From Akkermansiaceae bacterium (GTDB taxonomy: Bacteria; Verrucomicrobiota; Verrucomicrobiia; Verrucomicrobiales; Akkermansiaceae): a DNA stretch of 12,036 bases. The position numbers were made by a program, and so were the translations under genes. The notes beneath the pieces were generated by a model. The model was given only the letters and a program-made list of their open reading frames with translations, was not told the origin of the DNA and ran no database searches. Positions 1-7,567 of the stretch are shown piece by piece. The number at the start of each line of letters is the position of its first letter. The first letter of the stretch is position 1. The stretch covers positions 1-12,036 of the forward strand of contig JALZUI010000097.1 of assembly GCA_023301545.1 (NCBI GenBank), given 5' to 3'.

Positions 1-1067
1 GCTGTGATCCACCATTTTTTATCGCGCTCGCCGGTGATGTTGATTCCGGAGCGGCGGAAGAAATCGAGAGGGGCTTCGCGACCAATCATCGCGAAAACGG
101 CATCGTTTTCAACTTCTTGGACTTCGCCATCTTTACCTTCCTTGAACTTGAAGGTTGTTTCCGTCACTTCAACAGGGCTGGTGTTAAGGGCGAGGTTCAG
201 TTTGCCCGCGGCAGAGAGATCTTCCAGTTTTTGGATATTTTCTGGTTTTGGTCTAGTAAGATCAGGTTTACGGTAACTAAAGGTAACGCTAGCTCCACAT
301 TCTGCGAGTGAGATTGCGGCCTCGGCAGCGGAGTCCCCGCCACCTACGATGGCAACGTGCTTGCTGCAGTAATCCTTAGGGTCGTGGAGTCGGTTCATGA
401 CCTTATCCAGTTTCTCTCCCGGGATTTTCATTTCACGGTAGTTTCCGCTACGTCCAATAGCGATGACGCCGCGGAGGGCTTTAGTAACTTTTGGCGTTTC
501 GCCTCTGCGTCCTGCGTGGATGACATGAATTTCCGAACCTTTTTTCTCTAGGTTGGAGATTTGAGCAGGGGTGACTTCCACTTGGCATTCCGCCATTTGC
601 TCTTTCATGTCTTCTAGGAGAGACTCTTTCTTGTCTGAGCGATCTCCGTACTGGATTCCGCCCGAAGGAGTCATGTCCGTAGGGTAGGTGAAAATGTACT
701 TACCTTTGGGGAAGTTTTCTACGGTGTTGAAGGCTTGGCTGGTCTCGAAGAGGATGTATTTAAGACCTGCTTTTTGGGCTTCCATCGCAGCGGATATTCC
801 AGAAACTCCAGCTCCGATAATGGCTACATCATAGATTTCAGGATCTCGTTTTTGGCGTGCTGCAGGGAAATCGGGCTCGGCTAGAATGCCTCTGATTGAT
901 TGAACGCCTGTTTCTGATGAAAACTTCAGGAGGGGAACTCCGCTGAGGTCTCCCACAATACGGATGCCATTGACATTAGTAGTTCCCTGTTCTCCGACGA
1001 GAGGTAATTTTTCGACAGTGCCAGCAGGCCATTGCCCATGAAGCCAGTTATAAAATTTCGAGATCAT
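1..1067 (-). CDS. FAD/NAD(P)-binding oxidoreductase, YpdA/thioredoxin-reductase-like (3' end outside window)
   Basis: I translated this reading frame by hand from the ATG at 1067. It stays open to base 1, giving 355 residues without the C-terminus. A first dinucleotide-binding motif GAGVSG is at residues 85-90 (FAD) and a second, GGGDSA, at 242-247 (NAD(P)H). The TYPTDMTP stretch after the first domain recalls YpdA-type bacillithiol-disulfide reductases. No redox CxxC is visible between the domains, so a classical thioredoxin reductase is unlikely. Residues 29-60 (TNVNGIRIVGDLSGVPLLK and on) look like the segment that normally closes a thioredoxin reductase, here placed in front of the FAD domain. 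The electron acceptor is unknown and could sit in the missing C-terminus. The protein should be cytoplasmic, as no signal peptide is seen. No Shine-Dalgarno precedes the ATG. The gene lies 110 bases downstream of der on the same strand and probably has its own promoter. Confidence 0.85.
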   Translation of the reverse strand, partial: MISKFYNWLHGQWPAGTVEKLPLVGEQGTTNVNGIRIVGDLSGVPLLKFSSETGVQSIRGILAEPDFPAARQKRDPEIYDVAIIGAGVSGISAAMEAQKAGLKYILFETSQAFNTVENFPKGKYIFTYPTDMTPSGGIQYGDRSDKKESLLEDMKEQMAECQVEVTPAQISNLEKKGSEIHVIHAGRRGETPKVTKALRGVIAIGRSGNYREMKIPGEKLDKVMNRLHDPKDYCSKHVAIVGGGDSAAEAAISLAECGASVTFSYRKPDLTRPKPENIQKLEDLSAAGKLNLALNTSPVEVTETTFKFKEGKDGEVQEVENDAVFAMIGREAPLDFFRRSGINITGERDKKWWIT

Positions 1068-1101
1068 AATAGTGTGCGTATACGGATTCAGCGAAGAAGT
1101 G

Positions 1102-1167
1102 AAGATTGATTATCTAAACTATTTTACCAAAAGCAACTATGGCTTTGTGTGTTCTATTATCAATCTT
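1102..1167. repeat. 9-bp inverted repeat with distant arms in the der/flavoprotein spacer
   Basis: AAGATTGAT at 1102-1110 is matched by its exact reverse complement ATCAATCTT at 1159-1167. The arms are 48 bases apart and flank the putative promoter, the left arm overlapping the -10 box. It could be a pair of operator half-sites or the base of a long hairpin after der. It has no GC-rich stem and no T-run, so it is not a convincing terminator. Confidence 0.3.
1109..1136 (-). promoter_or_regulatory. Possible sigma-70-type promoter of the flavoprotein gene
   Basis: On the minus strand a TTGCTT box (plus 1131-1136) is followed after 16 bases by GATAAT (plus 1109-1114), five of six matches to the -10 consensus. 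This would start transcription about 35 bases before the ATG at 1067. It rests on consensus matching alone in an AT-rich spacer. Confidence 0.3.
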
Positions 1168-1177
1168 ATAAATAACC

Positions 1178-2575
1178 TTAACGATTACGGGAACGTACGG
1201 AGAAGGGAATTGGTAACCCTAAACAGATGTGTTTATCGCGGATTCGGTTCTCTAGGTAGGCTTGATAGTTTTCACTCATCAGGCGCTTGTCATTCACGAA
1301 GAGGATCAGCTGCGGTACTGGGATCTGAGCGTAGCGCTCATTATAAGCAGTAGTAACGTAGAGAATTTTCAGACGTTTCTTGATGATCTTGTGTTCGGAA
1401 GGCGGGTTGCGAATGATGGCGTGCTGAATCAAGCGGTTAAGCTCGCCTGTGCTGAGTGCATTACGCGCACCGTCACGGACTTTTGCCACGGTGCGGAAGA
1501 TCTGGTCGATCGCCTGTGATTTAAGCGCGGAGACACAGACGAAGGGGGCGTAGTGGAGGAAGAAAAGCTCATCTCTGAGGTGCTCTTTTGCTGCTTGCAT
1601 TCGTTCTGGTTTCGGCTTTTCCGGTTGGTACAGATCGAACTTGTTGGCAATGATGATACAAGGTTTGCCTTCTGCTTGCACTTGGCGGGCGATCTTACGA
1701 TCCATTGCGGAGACTCCTTCATCGAGGTCAACAACGAGGAGGACGAGGTCTGAGCGGCGAATGGCCTTTTCAGTACGCATGGCGGAGAAGACCTCTACGG
1801 AACTATCACGCTTACCACGAGGGCGGAGTCCTGCGGTATCGATAAGGGTGTGCTTTTCTTTGCCGCGACGGTAAGGGATATCTACAGCATCGCGGGTGGT
1901 TCCCGAGATTTCGGAGACGATGGTACGCTCGTCGTGCATGATCGCATTTACGAGCGAAGATTTACCTGCGTTAGGACGGCCGATCATCGCGATTTTCAGC
2001 CCGATTTCTAGAGCGTGCCCACGGACTTCTTCGATTTCAGCCTCGAAGGTTTCAAAGTGCTCATCCATGATCTCCAGGAGCGAAGAGAAATTACGCCCGT
2101 GCTCAGCAGAGACCGCCGTGCCTGCGCCGAAGCCGAGTTTGGCGAAGTCTCCTGACATGGTTTCGAAGGCATCCGTGTCACATTTGTTGAGGATCAGTTC
2201 TACGGGTTTATTAGAGGTGCGGCGGAGAATTTTAGCGATTGTTTCATCCGCTGTTTGGAGACCTTGACGAGCATCGACAACGAATAAGATGACGTCAGCA
2301 GAGGACATTGCGATTTCTGCTTCGACTTGAACATCGCCTGTGAATTCCTCATCAGCCTCTTCCCCAATTCCGCCTGTATCGACGAGGTTACATGGGGTGT
2401 CGGTGAGGTTACAAACGCCGTGGATTCGGTCACGAGTAATACCGGGTTGATCGAGTACGATCGCAATTTTACGCGCCGCAAGACGATTAAAAATAGAGGA
2501 TTTGCCGACATTAGGACGTCCTACGATGGCGACAGTGGGTTTCTTATAGGCTGGTGCTGCGATATCTTCAGACAT
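1178..2575 (-). CDS. der: Ribosome-assembly GTPase Der (EngA)
   Basis: Der is an essential tandem GTPase that binds the 50S subunit late in its assembly. The 465-residue protein has the full family layout. The first G domain has GRPNVGKS at 19-26, DTGG at 66-69 and NKCD at 130-133. The second has GRPNAGKS at 199-206, then DTAG and NKFD. A C-terminal KH-like domain follows from about residue 375, ending in the usual RDKHICLGLPIPF-type tail. Length lies between the B. subtilis (436) and E. coli (490) proteins. The ATG at 2575 is nine bases after the stop of the pgsA-like gene, so the two are very likely co-transcribed. No Shine-Dalgarno is visible in the short spacer TATTCGCC. All GTPase motifs look intact, so I expect an active enzyme acting in the cytoplasm. 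Confidence 0.97.
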   Translation of the reverse strand: MSEDIAAPAYKKPTVAIVGRPNVGKSSIFNRLAARKIAIVLDQPGITRDRIHGVCNLTDTPCNLVDTGGIGEEADEEFTGDVQVEAEIAMSSADVILFVVDARQGLQTADETIAKILRRTSNKPVELILNKCDTDAFETMSGDFAKLGFGAGTAVSAEHGRNFSSLLEIMDEHFETFEAEIEEVRGHALEIGLKIAMIGRPNAGKSSLVNAIMHDERTIVSEISGTTRDAVDIPYRRGKEKHTLIDTAGLRPRGKRDSSVEVFSAMRTEKAIRRSDLVLLVVDLDEGVSAMDRKIARQVQAEGKPCIIIANKFDLYQPEKPKPERMQAAKEHLRDELFFLHYAPFVCVSALKSQAIDQIFRTVAKVRDGARNALSTGELNRLIQHAIIRNPPSEHKIIKKRLKILYVTTAYNERYAQIPVPQLILFVNDKRLMSENYQAYLENRIRDKHICLGLPIPFSVRSRNR

Positions 2576-2584
2576 GGCGAATAC

Positions 2585-3199
2585 TTATTTAAATTTAAAG
2601 AGAGGTTGATGCTCGTCATCGGTTTCAGATGGGAGCTGTAATAACGTCCACCCGTGGTGAAAGTAGACGACACCAGACCACAGAGTTAGAAGAGAAGCAA
2701 GGATAGTCGTGAGAAATCCCAGTTGAACCCATTGGAGGAGGTAGAAGGAGACGACCGCGATCTGGAGGCCGGTGCAAAACTTGCCCGACCAATGGGGGAG
2801 GAATTTGATCGGTTTACGGCGGCTTTTGAGTAGCCAGACGCCGTAAATGATAAGGAGGTCACGGCTAACGACAATGATCATAAACCAAAGCGGCATTTGC
2901 CACCAGTTCTCAAAGTACTGTGCCATAAAGATGATGCTGGTGAGTAAAAGTACTTTATCGGCAAAGGGATCCAAGTAGGCGCCGAGCTCGGATCGCATAT
3001 TGAAAATACGGGCGATGATTCCATCGACGGCGTCTGAGATGGCTGCAATAGCAAAGAGCGTGCACGAGGCTATTCGGAACGATTCGTTTGGTTGGAGCTC
3101 TTTGAGTGAAAATCCGTATTGAAGCACACACCACCCGTAAATCGGAACCAAAAGCATCCGAAAGAGCGTAATATAGGTGGGGATAGTGATGCCTTGCAC
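2585..3199 (-). CDS. pgsA: CDP-alcohol phosphatidyltransferase, PgsA-like
   Basis: This integral membrane enzyme family transfers a phosphatidyl group from CDP-diacylglycerol to an alcohol. For PgsA the acceptor is glycerol-3-phosphate, the committed step to phosphatidylglycerol. The signature D-x2-DG-x2-AR-x8-G-x3-D-x3-D is complete, with D56, D59, G60, A63, R64, G73, D77 and D81. The N-terminus TIPTYITLFRMLLVPIYG is typical of PgsA, and the 204 residues hold about five to six hydrophobic segments. Other acceptors, as in cardiolipin or phosphatidylserine synthases, cannot be excluded by motif alone. The start is a GTG at 3199 with no Shine-Dalgarno. It precedes der by nine bases and is divergent from the CPBP protease gene. 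Confidence 0.9.
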   Translation of the reverse strand: MQGITIPTYITLFRMLLVPIYGWCVLQYGFSLKELQPNESFRIASCTLFAIAAISDAVDGIIARIFNMRSELGAYLDPFADKVLLLTSIIFMAQYFENWWQMPLWFMIIVVSRDLLIIYGVWLLKSRRKPIKFLPHWSGKFCTGLQIAVVSFYLLQWVQLGFLTTILASLLTLWSGVVYFHHGWTLLQLPSETDDEHQPLFKFK

Positions 3200-3207
3200 A
3201 GAGATGG

Positions 3208-3236
3208 AATATCACTAAGATGTTAAGAAAATGCAA
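3208..3236 (-). promoter_or_regulatory. Weak promoter candidate for pgsA-der
   Basis: On the minus strand TTGCAT (plus 3231-3236) and GATATT (plus 3208-3213) are 17 bases apart. The -10 box ends only eight bases before the GTG start, so transcription from it would give a nearly leaderless message. That would fit the absence of a Shine-Dalgarno. Both boxes are only partial consensus matches. Confidence 0.2.
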
Positions 3237-3303
3237 GGAGAGAAGAGAGAAGGTGAAAAATCTCCGTGCATTCTGGGGGATCCGAGAATATGAGGAAGGT
3301 ATG

Positions 3304-4080
3304 ATGGATCAGTTTCGTAAGTGGCAAGAGGACCGAATTCTTGCTCACGTAGTGCCTTTGGCGGTTATTTTACTGTTTGGGCTTATTGGCGGAAATGTGA
3401 TTGGTTATATGGACTTTTTCCGTGATCATTCGGATCTTCCGTGGTGGCGCCGCCAGCCTGAGTATTGGATGCTAGGGTTAGAGGTGGTGCTAGGCACTGC
3501 ATCACTGGCTTTTTTCTGGAAGCACTATGAACTAAGGTGGTCTAAGTGGGTTTGGTTTGGCGCGCTAATGGGCGCAGTTGGGATTGGGTTTTGGATTCTC
3601 CCGACGCAAATTTACGAATGGATGGGTCTCGACCATGACCCAGAAGGTTGGCTGAAGCGCCTAGGGGTGCAATCGCGAATAGAGGGCTTTGATGGACTCT
3701 TGTTTGAAAAAGGTTCAGGGCTTTACTGGGGGGCTGTTGTTGTTCGTTTTTGGCGGGCGGTGATTCTGGTTTCATTAGCGGAAGAGATTTTTTGGCGGAG
3801 CTTTTTGATGCGGTTTTTACTGGATAGAGATGGGCCTAATGCGCGCTTTTGGAAGATTCCTTTTGGTAAGGCTAGCTGGATGACTTTTATTGTAGTCACG
3901 CTGCTCTTTACTCTGGCGCATGCCCCGGTCGATTACTTGGGAGCCTTGATTTATGGCTCGTTGACGTATGCCGTTACTATTATCACGCGCAGCTTGTTAT
4001 CGGTAGTTGTTATGCACTCAGTGGCGAATTTACTGATGGGGATTTACGCCCTAGGTTTTGAGAAGTACGGTTTGTGGTAA
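3304..4080 (+). CDS. CPBP-family intramembrane metalloprotease (CAAX/Abi type)
   Basis: This is a polytopic membrane protein with about seven hydrophobic segments and the three motifs of the CPBP glutamic/metal intramembrane protease family. These are EEIFWR at 160-165 (EExxxR), FTLAH at 202-206 (FxxxH) and HSVAN at 238-242 (HxxxN), numbered from the ATG at 3304. Bacterial members have varied or unknown substrates, and the overall layout could fit the subgroup annotated as 'CAAX prenyl protease-related', often found with exosortase systems. No exosortase is in view. I chose 3304 because GAGGAAGG at 3292-3299 is well placed for it; 3301 is an adjacent ATG. The open frame reaches an ATG at 3220, but the extra 28 residues are charged and lie close to the divergent pgsA start. 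The uup gene follows 56 bases after the stop. Confidence 0.88.
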   Translation: MDQFRKWQEDRILAHVVPLAVILLFGLIGGNVIGYMDFFRDHSDLPWWRRQPEYWMLGLEVVLGTASLAFFWKHYELRWSKWVWFGALMGAVGIGFWILPTQIYEWMGLDHDPEGWLKRLGVQSRIEGFDGLLFEKGSGLYWGAVVVRFWRAVILVSLAEEIFWRSFLMRFLLDRDGPNARFWKIPFGKASWMTFIVVTLLFTLAHAPVDYLGALIYGSLTYAVTIITRSLLSVVVMHSVANLLMGIYALGFEKYGLW

Positions 4081-4102
4081 GATTTATCTATTAAGCTTTT
4101 GT

Positions 4103-4152
4103 AAAGAGGCGTGAATTGAGCATAGGGTTTCGCCCTATGTCCGCTCCTCTTT
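4103..4152 (+). promoter_or_regulatory. Nested leader hairpin covering the uup ribosome-binding site and start codon
   Basis: An inner perfect 7-bp stem pairs CATAGGG (4121-4127) with CCCTATG (4133-4139) over a TTTCG loop. The ATG start of uup is the last three bases of its right arm. An outer 7-bp stem pairs AAAGAGG (4103-4109), which includes the best Shine-Dalgarno sequence AGAGG, with CCTCTTT (4146-4152). Folded, both ribosome-binding signals would be hidden. Such a structure could hold back translation, but the function is inferred. No T-run follows, so it is not a terminator. Confidence 0.4.
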
Positions 4153-6065
4153 CTATTTCCATCGCCTCAGGCACCGATCTCTGTGTTAAGTACGGGCATC
4201 ACGTTATTCTGGATAATGCCAAAATCAGCATCACAGAAGGTGAGCGAATTGGGCTGGTGGGGCGTAACGGCGCAGGGAAATCAACAGCGCTGAAAATTAT
4301 TGCAGGGATGGAGGAGCCTGATTCAGGAACCGTTTCTGTCCGTCGGGATGTTATTGTTGGCTATCTCCCTCAGAATTTTGATCTCGATGAGGACAAAACG
4401 GTTCTGGAAAACGTTCTTTCGGGCGCAAAGGAAATCGAAGAAATGATCGAAAGATATGAGGATGACCCTAATGCTGATGACGCACAGGAGCTCCTTGACC
4501 GCATTACCGCTCTTGATGGATGGACCTTAGATTCACGCGCCATTTCTCTAATTAATAACCTCCACGCTCCTGAAGGAAGCCGCATTGTTAAGGATCTTTC
4601 GGGTGGAGAAAAGCGTCGGGTGGCTCTTTGTCGAACATTAGTTGCAAAGCCTGATTTTCTTATTCTGGATGAGCCTACTAACCACCTTGATACCGAAGCG
4701 ATTGAGTGGCAGGAAAAGTTCCTCGCGAATTACCGCGGTACTTGTCTCTTTGTAACGCACGATCGTTACTTCCTCGATAACATTGCCACCAGTATCATTG
4801 AGCTTACTGGCGCTGGCTTTATCTCGTACCAAGGTAACTACACGGACTACTTATTGACCCGTGCTGAGCGAATGGAGAATGAAGCACGATCAGAACACAA
4901 GCGTCAGCGCTTTTTGACTAAGGAACTCGACTGGGTGCGCCGCCGACCAAAGGCTCGTGGATCGAAGGCGAAGGATCGGATTGACCGCTTCTTTGAAGTG
5001 AAAGATCAAGATGCCCCAGAGCAAGAGTTAGAGGTTGATCTTGTGATCCCTCCTGCAGGTAAGCTCTCGAATCGGGTGATTGATGTGAATGGGGTGAGTA
5101 AGAGTTACCCCGATCCAGGATCTCCAAACGGGGAGAAAGTTCTGTTCACTGACCTTACGTTTAAGCTGGAGCCGAAGCAGATTCTAGGAATCGTAGGACG
5201 AAACGGGTTAGGGAAATCTACTCTACTTAAGGTGATTCTTGGGATGGTAGAGCCATCGACAGGGGCGGTAGAAATGGGGCTTAAAACCCAGATTAACTAC
5301 GTTGACCAAAGCCGACTCCAAATCGATGAAGAGAAATCTATTTTCGAAGAAGTAGGGCAGGGCTCTGAAACTGTAATCCTGGGTGACGATAGCATTGGAT
5401 TACGTGCTTACCTCCGCCGTTTTCTTTTTGATGATGACCGGATCAATACTAAGATCTCACTCCTCTCGGGCGGAGAGCGCTCGCGGGTGTTACTCGCCAA
5501 GATTCTCAAGCGTGGGGGGAATGTTCTCGTGCTTGATGAACCGACCAATGACCTCGATCTTCAAACGCTACGCGTTCTAGAGGAAGCACTCGCTCACTTT
5601 GATGGCTGTGCGCTTGTGGTTTCGCACGATCGATACTTCCTTAACCGTGTCTGTACCGGTATCCTCGCTTTTGAGGGCGAAGGACAGCTGCACTACCAGG
5701 TCGGGAACTACGATTATTACTTAGAGAAACGTGATCAACGACAGAAGTTGGAGGGAGGCGGGAAGGTGGCCGCTAAAGCTAAAGGAGGAGCTAAGCGCAC
5801 CGAGCAACCACCAAAGCTCAAATGGGCGGAAGAAAAAGAGCTCGAAACGATCGAAGACGACATCTTAGTTGCAGAAGAAGCGACTGCAGCCAAAGAGACT
5901 GAAATGGCGAGCCCAGACTTCTACAAGAATCACACCGATGACTGGCAAGAGCATGAAGCGGAGTTAAAAAACCTTAAAGCAACCGTATCCGAACTCTACG
6001 CGAAATGGGAACGCTATACGCAAATAAAGGCGACTTGGGAAGAGTGGAAAGCTGGCGCGAGTTGA
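4137..6065 (+). CDS. uup: ABC-F family ATPase, Uup-like
   Basis: ABC-F proteins are soluble twin ATPases that act on the ribosome; Uup is also linked to transposon excision and genome stability. From the ATG at 4137 the protein has 642 residues. Cassette 1 has GRNGAGKS at 42-49, LSGGE from 154 and DEPTNHLD from 178. The interdomain linker (about 230-315) is rich in charged residues. Cassette 2 has GRNGLGKS from 354, LSGGE from 443 and DEPTNDLD from 467. The last 85 or so residues form a charged, coiled-coil-like C-terminal domain as in Uup. There are no membrane segments. An alternative TTG start at 4116 adds MSIGFRP and has AGAGG six bases upstream, a better-placed Shine-Dalgarno than that of the ATG. 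I prefer the ATG because the core homology begins shortly after it. A terminator overlaps the stop codon. Confidence 0.94.
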   Translation: MSAPLSISIASGTDLCVKYGHHVILDNAKISITEGERIGLVGRNGAGKSTALKIIAGMEEPDSGTVSVRRDVIVGYLPQNFDLDEDKTVLENVLSGAKEIEEMIERYEDDPNADDAQELLDRITALDGWTLDSRAISLINNLHAPEGSRIVKDLSGGEKRRVALCRTLVAKPDFLILDEPTNHLDTEAIEWQEKFLANYRGTCLFVTHDRYFLDNIATSIIELTGAGFISYQGNYTDYLLTRAERMENEARSEHKRQRFLTKELDWVRRRPKARGSKAKDRIDRFFEVKDQDAPEQELEVDLVIPPAGKLSNRVIDVNGVSKSYPDPGSPNGEKVLFTDLTFKLEPKQILGIVGRNGLGKSTLLKVILGMVEPSTGAVEMGLKTQINYVDQSRLQIDEEKSIFEEVGQGSETVILGDDSIGLRAYLRRFLFDDDRINTKISLLSGGERSRVLLAKILKRGGNVLVLDEPTNDLDLQTLRVLEEALAHFDGCALVVSHDRYFLNRVCTGILAFEGEGQLHYQVGNYDYYLEKRDQRQKLEGGGKVAAKAKGGAKRTEQPPKLKWAEEKELETIEDDILVAEEATAAKETEMASPDFYKNHTDDWQEHEAELKNLKATVSELYAKWERYTQIKATWEEWKAGAS

Positions 6066-6087
6066 ATCTCCGCCATTTCTTCATTTT
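6054..6087 (+). terminator. Rho-independent terminator of uup
   Basis: GGCG-C-GAG (6054-6061) pairs with CTC-CGCC (6068-6074) as a 7-bp GC-rich stem with one bulged C and a six-base loop TTGAAT. The T-rich run ATTTCTTCATTTT follows at 6075-6087. The uup stop codon (6063-6065) lies in the loop. It also separates uup from the convergent sulfatase gene, whose stop is at 6091. Confidence 0.6.
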
Positions 6088-6090
6088 CAC

Positions 6091-7458
6091 TCAATTCTTT
6101 TCGTTGGGATTTACTAGGCCGTGAGGGCGCTGGTCTGATCCAAGGGTGTGATTATCGCCGATTTCTTGAATTATACGTTTCGCTTCTATTTTGAGCTCTT
6201 TCACAATCTCGGGATGTTTTGTGATGAGATTTACGTTCTCTGAGACATCAGTTTTTAAATTGTACAAGACGGGTTCATCAAGAGTTGTGTATACTTTGAT
6301 TTTGCCCTCTCCTGTTTTGGCCCAATATGGTTGTTCGGCGGAGGTGCGAGGGAGGTGGATCTTCCAGTCCTCTGTGCGTACGGCTTGGAGACTGAGTCCA
6401 TTGTAGTAATGGAAGTATTTATGAGGACTCTTGTCGATTTCTCCAAGAATGACAGGCCATGTGTTTTTACCGTCCAGCGTGGTTTCTGTCGGGAGGTCAA
6501 CCCCAGCTAGGTGGCTGAAGATGGGTAGTAAATCCATACTGGAAACCATGGCGTCGGAGACTTGCCCAGAAGGAATAGTTTCCGGCCAATGGAAAATCCC
6601 AGGAACTCGCATACTACCTTCCATCGTAACATATTTTCCGCCTCGAAGAGGATCGGCCGATCCCGCCCACGTAGGTCCATTATCGGAAAGGAAGACGATG
6701 AGCGTGTTCTCGCTGATGCCGGCTTGCTCGACGGCTTCACGTACTTGCCTAACGCTATCATCTAATTCGTAAACAAAGTCTGCATACTTTCCTAGTTTTG
6801 TACTCCCTCTAAATTCACTATTGGGGTCGATGGGAGTATGTGCAATATGGTGCGCAAAATAGAGGAAGAAAGGTTGTTCATGCTTTTGCTGGATGAATGC
6901 CACGGCGTCCTTGGTATAAAGTTTAGTGATTTTATTAAATTTAGGAGCTTCGGTGTGTTTTTTGCGGTCACGCCATAGGCTACACCCTTTGAAGTAATTC
7001 CCCTTGAGGCCGTAATAACTATCAAAACCAGCGTCTAGAGGGTGACTTCCTTTGACCTCCATTCCTAGGTGCCATTTACCGATCATTTTGTTGTAGTAAC
7101 CGGCTTTTTTAAGTTGCTCTGCGATGGTTACTTCTGCTGCTGCTAGCCCATAGTCTTTATGCTTTTCGTTATAATGTCGGGAGATGGGGCTTCCGCAACG
7201 CATGGGGTAACGACCAGTCATCAGCGCTGCGCGGGAAGGCCCGCATACGCTTGAGCCTACCAGGAAGTCGGTGGAGCGAAACCCTTCGGCGGCCAAGGCA
7301 TCGATCGCAGGGGTTTTGACAGATTTAGATCCGTAGCAACTCACATCCCCGTAGCCTAGGTCATCAGCAAAAATAACAATAATATTGGGCTGTTTCTTAG
7401 CGCACAGGGATAGCGTAACTAAGAATGGAGTAATAATTTGGAGAAGTATTTTATGCAT
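6091..7458 (-). CDS. Secreted sulfatase (arylsulfatase A-like)
   Basis: Sulfatases hydrolyse sulfate esters, and relatives in marine bacteria mostly strip sulfate from polysaccharides. Residues 1-20 are a Sec-type signal peptide, and mature sequence begins near KKQPNIIVIFADDLG. The metal-binding pair D32-D33 is present. The core motif C-G-P-S-R lies at 72-76, so C72 is the residue to be converted to formylglycine. GKWHLG at 127-132 supplies the conserved K128 and H130, and SDNG further on gives the remaining metal ligands. The 455-residue length is normal for the single-domain type. No formylglycine-generating enzyme or anSME is in the window, so maturation must come from elsewhere. The substrate cannot be read from the sequence. 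The start is an ATG at 7458 without a Shine-Dalgarno. Confidence 0.93.
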   Translation of the reverse strand: MHKILLQIITPFLVTLSLCAKKQPNIIVIFADDLGYGDVSCYGSKSVKTPAIDALAAEGFRSTDFLVGSSVCGPSRAALMTGRYPMRCGSPISRHYNEKHKDYGLAAAEVTIAEQLKKAGYYNKMIGKWHLGMEVKGSHPLDAGFDSYYGLKGNYFKGCSLWRDRKKHTEAPKFNKITKLYTKDAVAFIQQKHEQPFFLYFAHHIAHTPIDPNSEFRGSTKLGKYADFVYELDDSVRQVREAVEQAGISENTLIVFLSDNGPTWAGSADPLRGGKYVTMEGSMRVPGIFHWPETIPSGQVSDAMVSSMDLLPIFSHLAGVDLPTETTLDGKNTWPVILGEIDKSPHKYFHYYNGLSLQAVRTEDWKIHLPRTSAEQPYWAKTGEGKIKVYTTLDEPVLYNLKTDVSENVNLITKHPEIVKELKIEAKRIIQEIGDNHTLGSDQRPHGLVNPNEKN

Positions 7459-7525
7459 TTCGAAGGGCTCAGTTTATGACTACGTTAATCCTTCACCTAA
7501 CCTGTCAAGGTGTTGCTATTTTTGT

Positions 7526-7557
7526 TTTACCAAATTGCGGATTATGAAAGCAACGAG
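7526..7557 (-). pseudogene. Possible decayed copy of the 3' end of the diheme fusion gene
   Basis: Read on the minus strand, AATCCGCAATTTGGTAAA (7526-7543) matches 16 of 18 bases of the last codons of the MbnP-diheme gene (8064-8081), including a 13-base exact run. Just before it, CTCGTTGCTTTC (7546-7557) matches 10 of 12 bases of CTAGTTGCGTTC (8097-8108). The second block pairs with codons for LVAF and the first with DPQFGK. About 13 bases between the blocks are missing, which breaks the frame. It looks like the stub of a lost tandem paralogue or an internal duplication. The region is too short for certainty. Confidence 0.35.
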
Positions 7558-7567
7558 TGTAGTTTTC

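Noticed and set aside
1130..1146. Small hairpin AAAGC/GCTTT after der as a terminator
   Set aside because: The stem is five pairs, AT-rich and not followed by a T-run in the der direction.
1178..2575. Long open frames on the plus strand opposite der (for example 1896-2267)
   Set aside because: They are antisense shadows of der, give low-complexity Ser/Arg-rich peptides with no motifs, and der is certain.
3220..3303. N-terminal extension of the CPBP protease from the ATG at 3220
   Set aside because: The 28 extra residues are highly charged and unlike a CPBP N-terminus. There is no good ribosome-binding site before 3220, while GAGGAAGG precedes the ATG pair at 3301/3304.
7503..7508. Perfect TTGACA (minus strand) upstream of the sulfatase, within an ACCT-TGAC-AGGT inverted repeat
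   Set aside because: No acceptable -10 box occurs 16 to 19 bases downstream; the best window (CGTAGT) matches only three of six. A chance match or an operator remains possible but cannot be supported.
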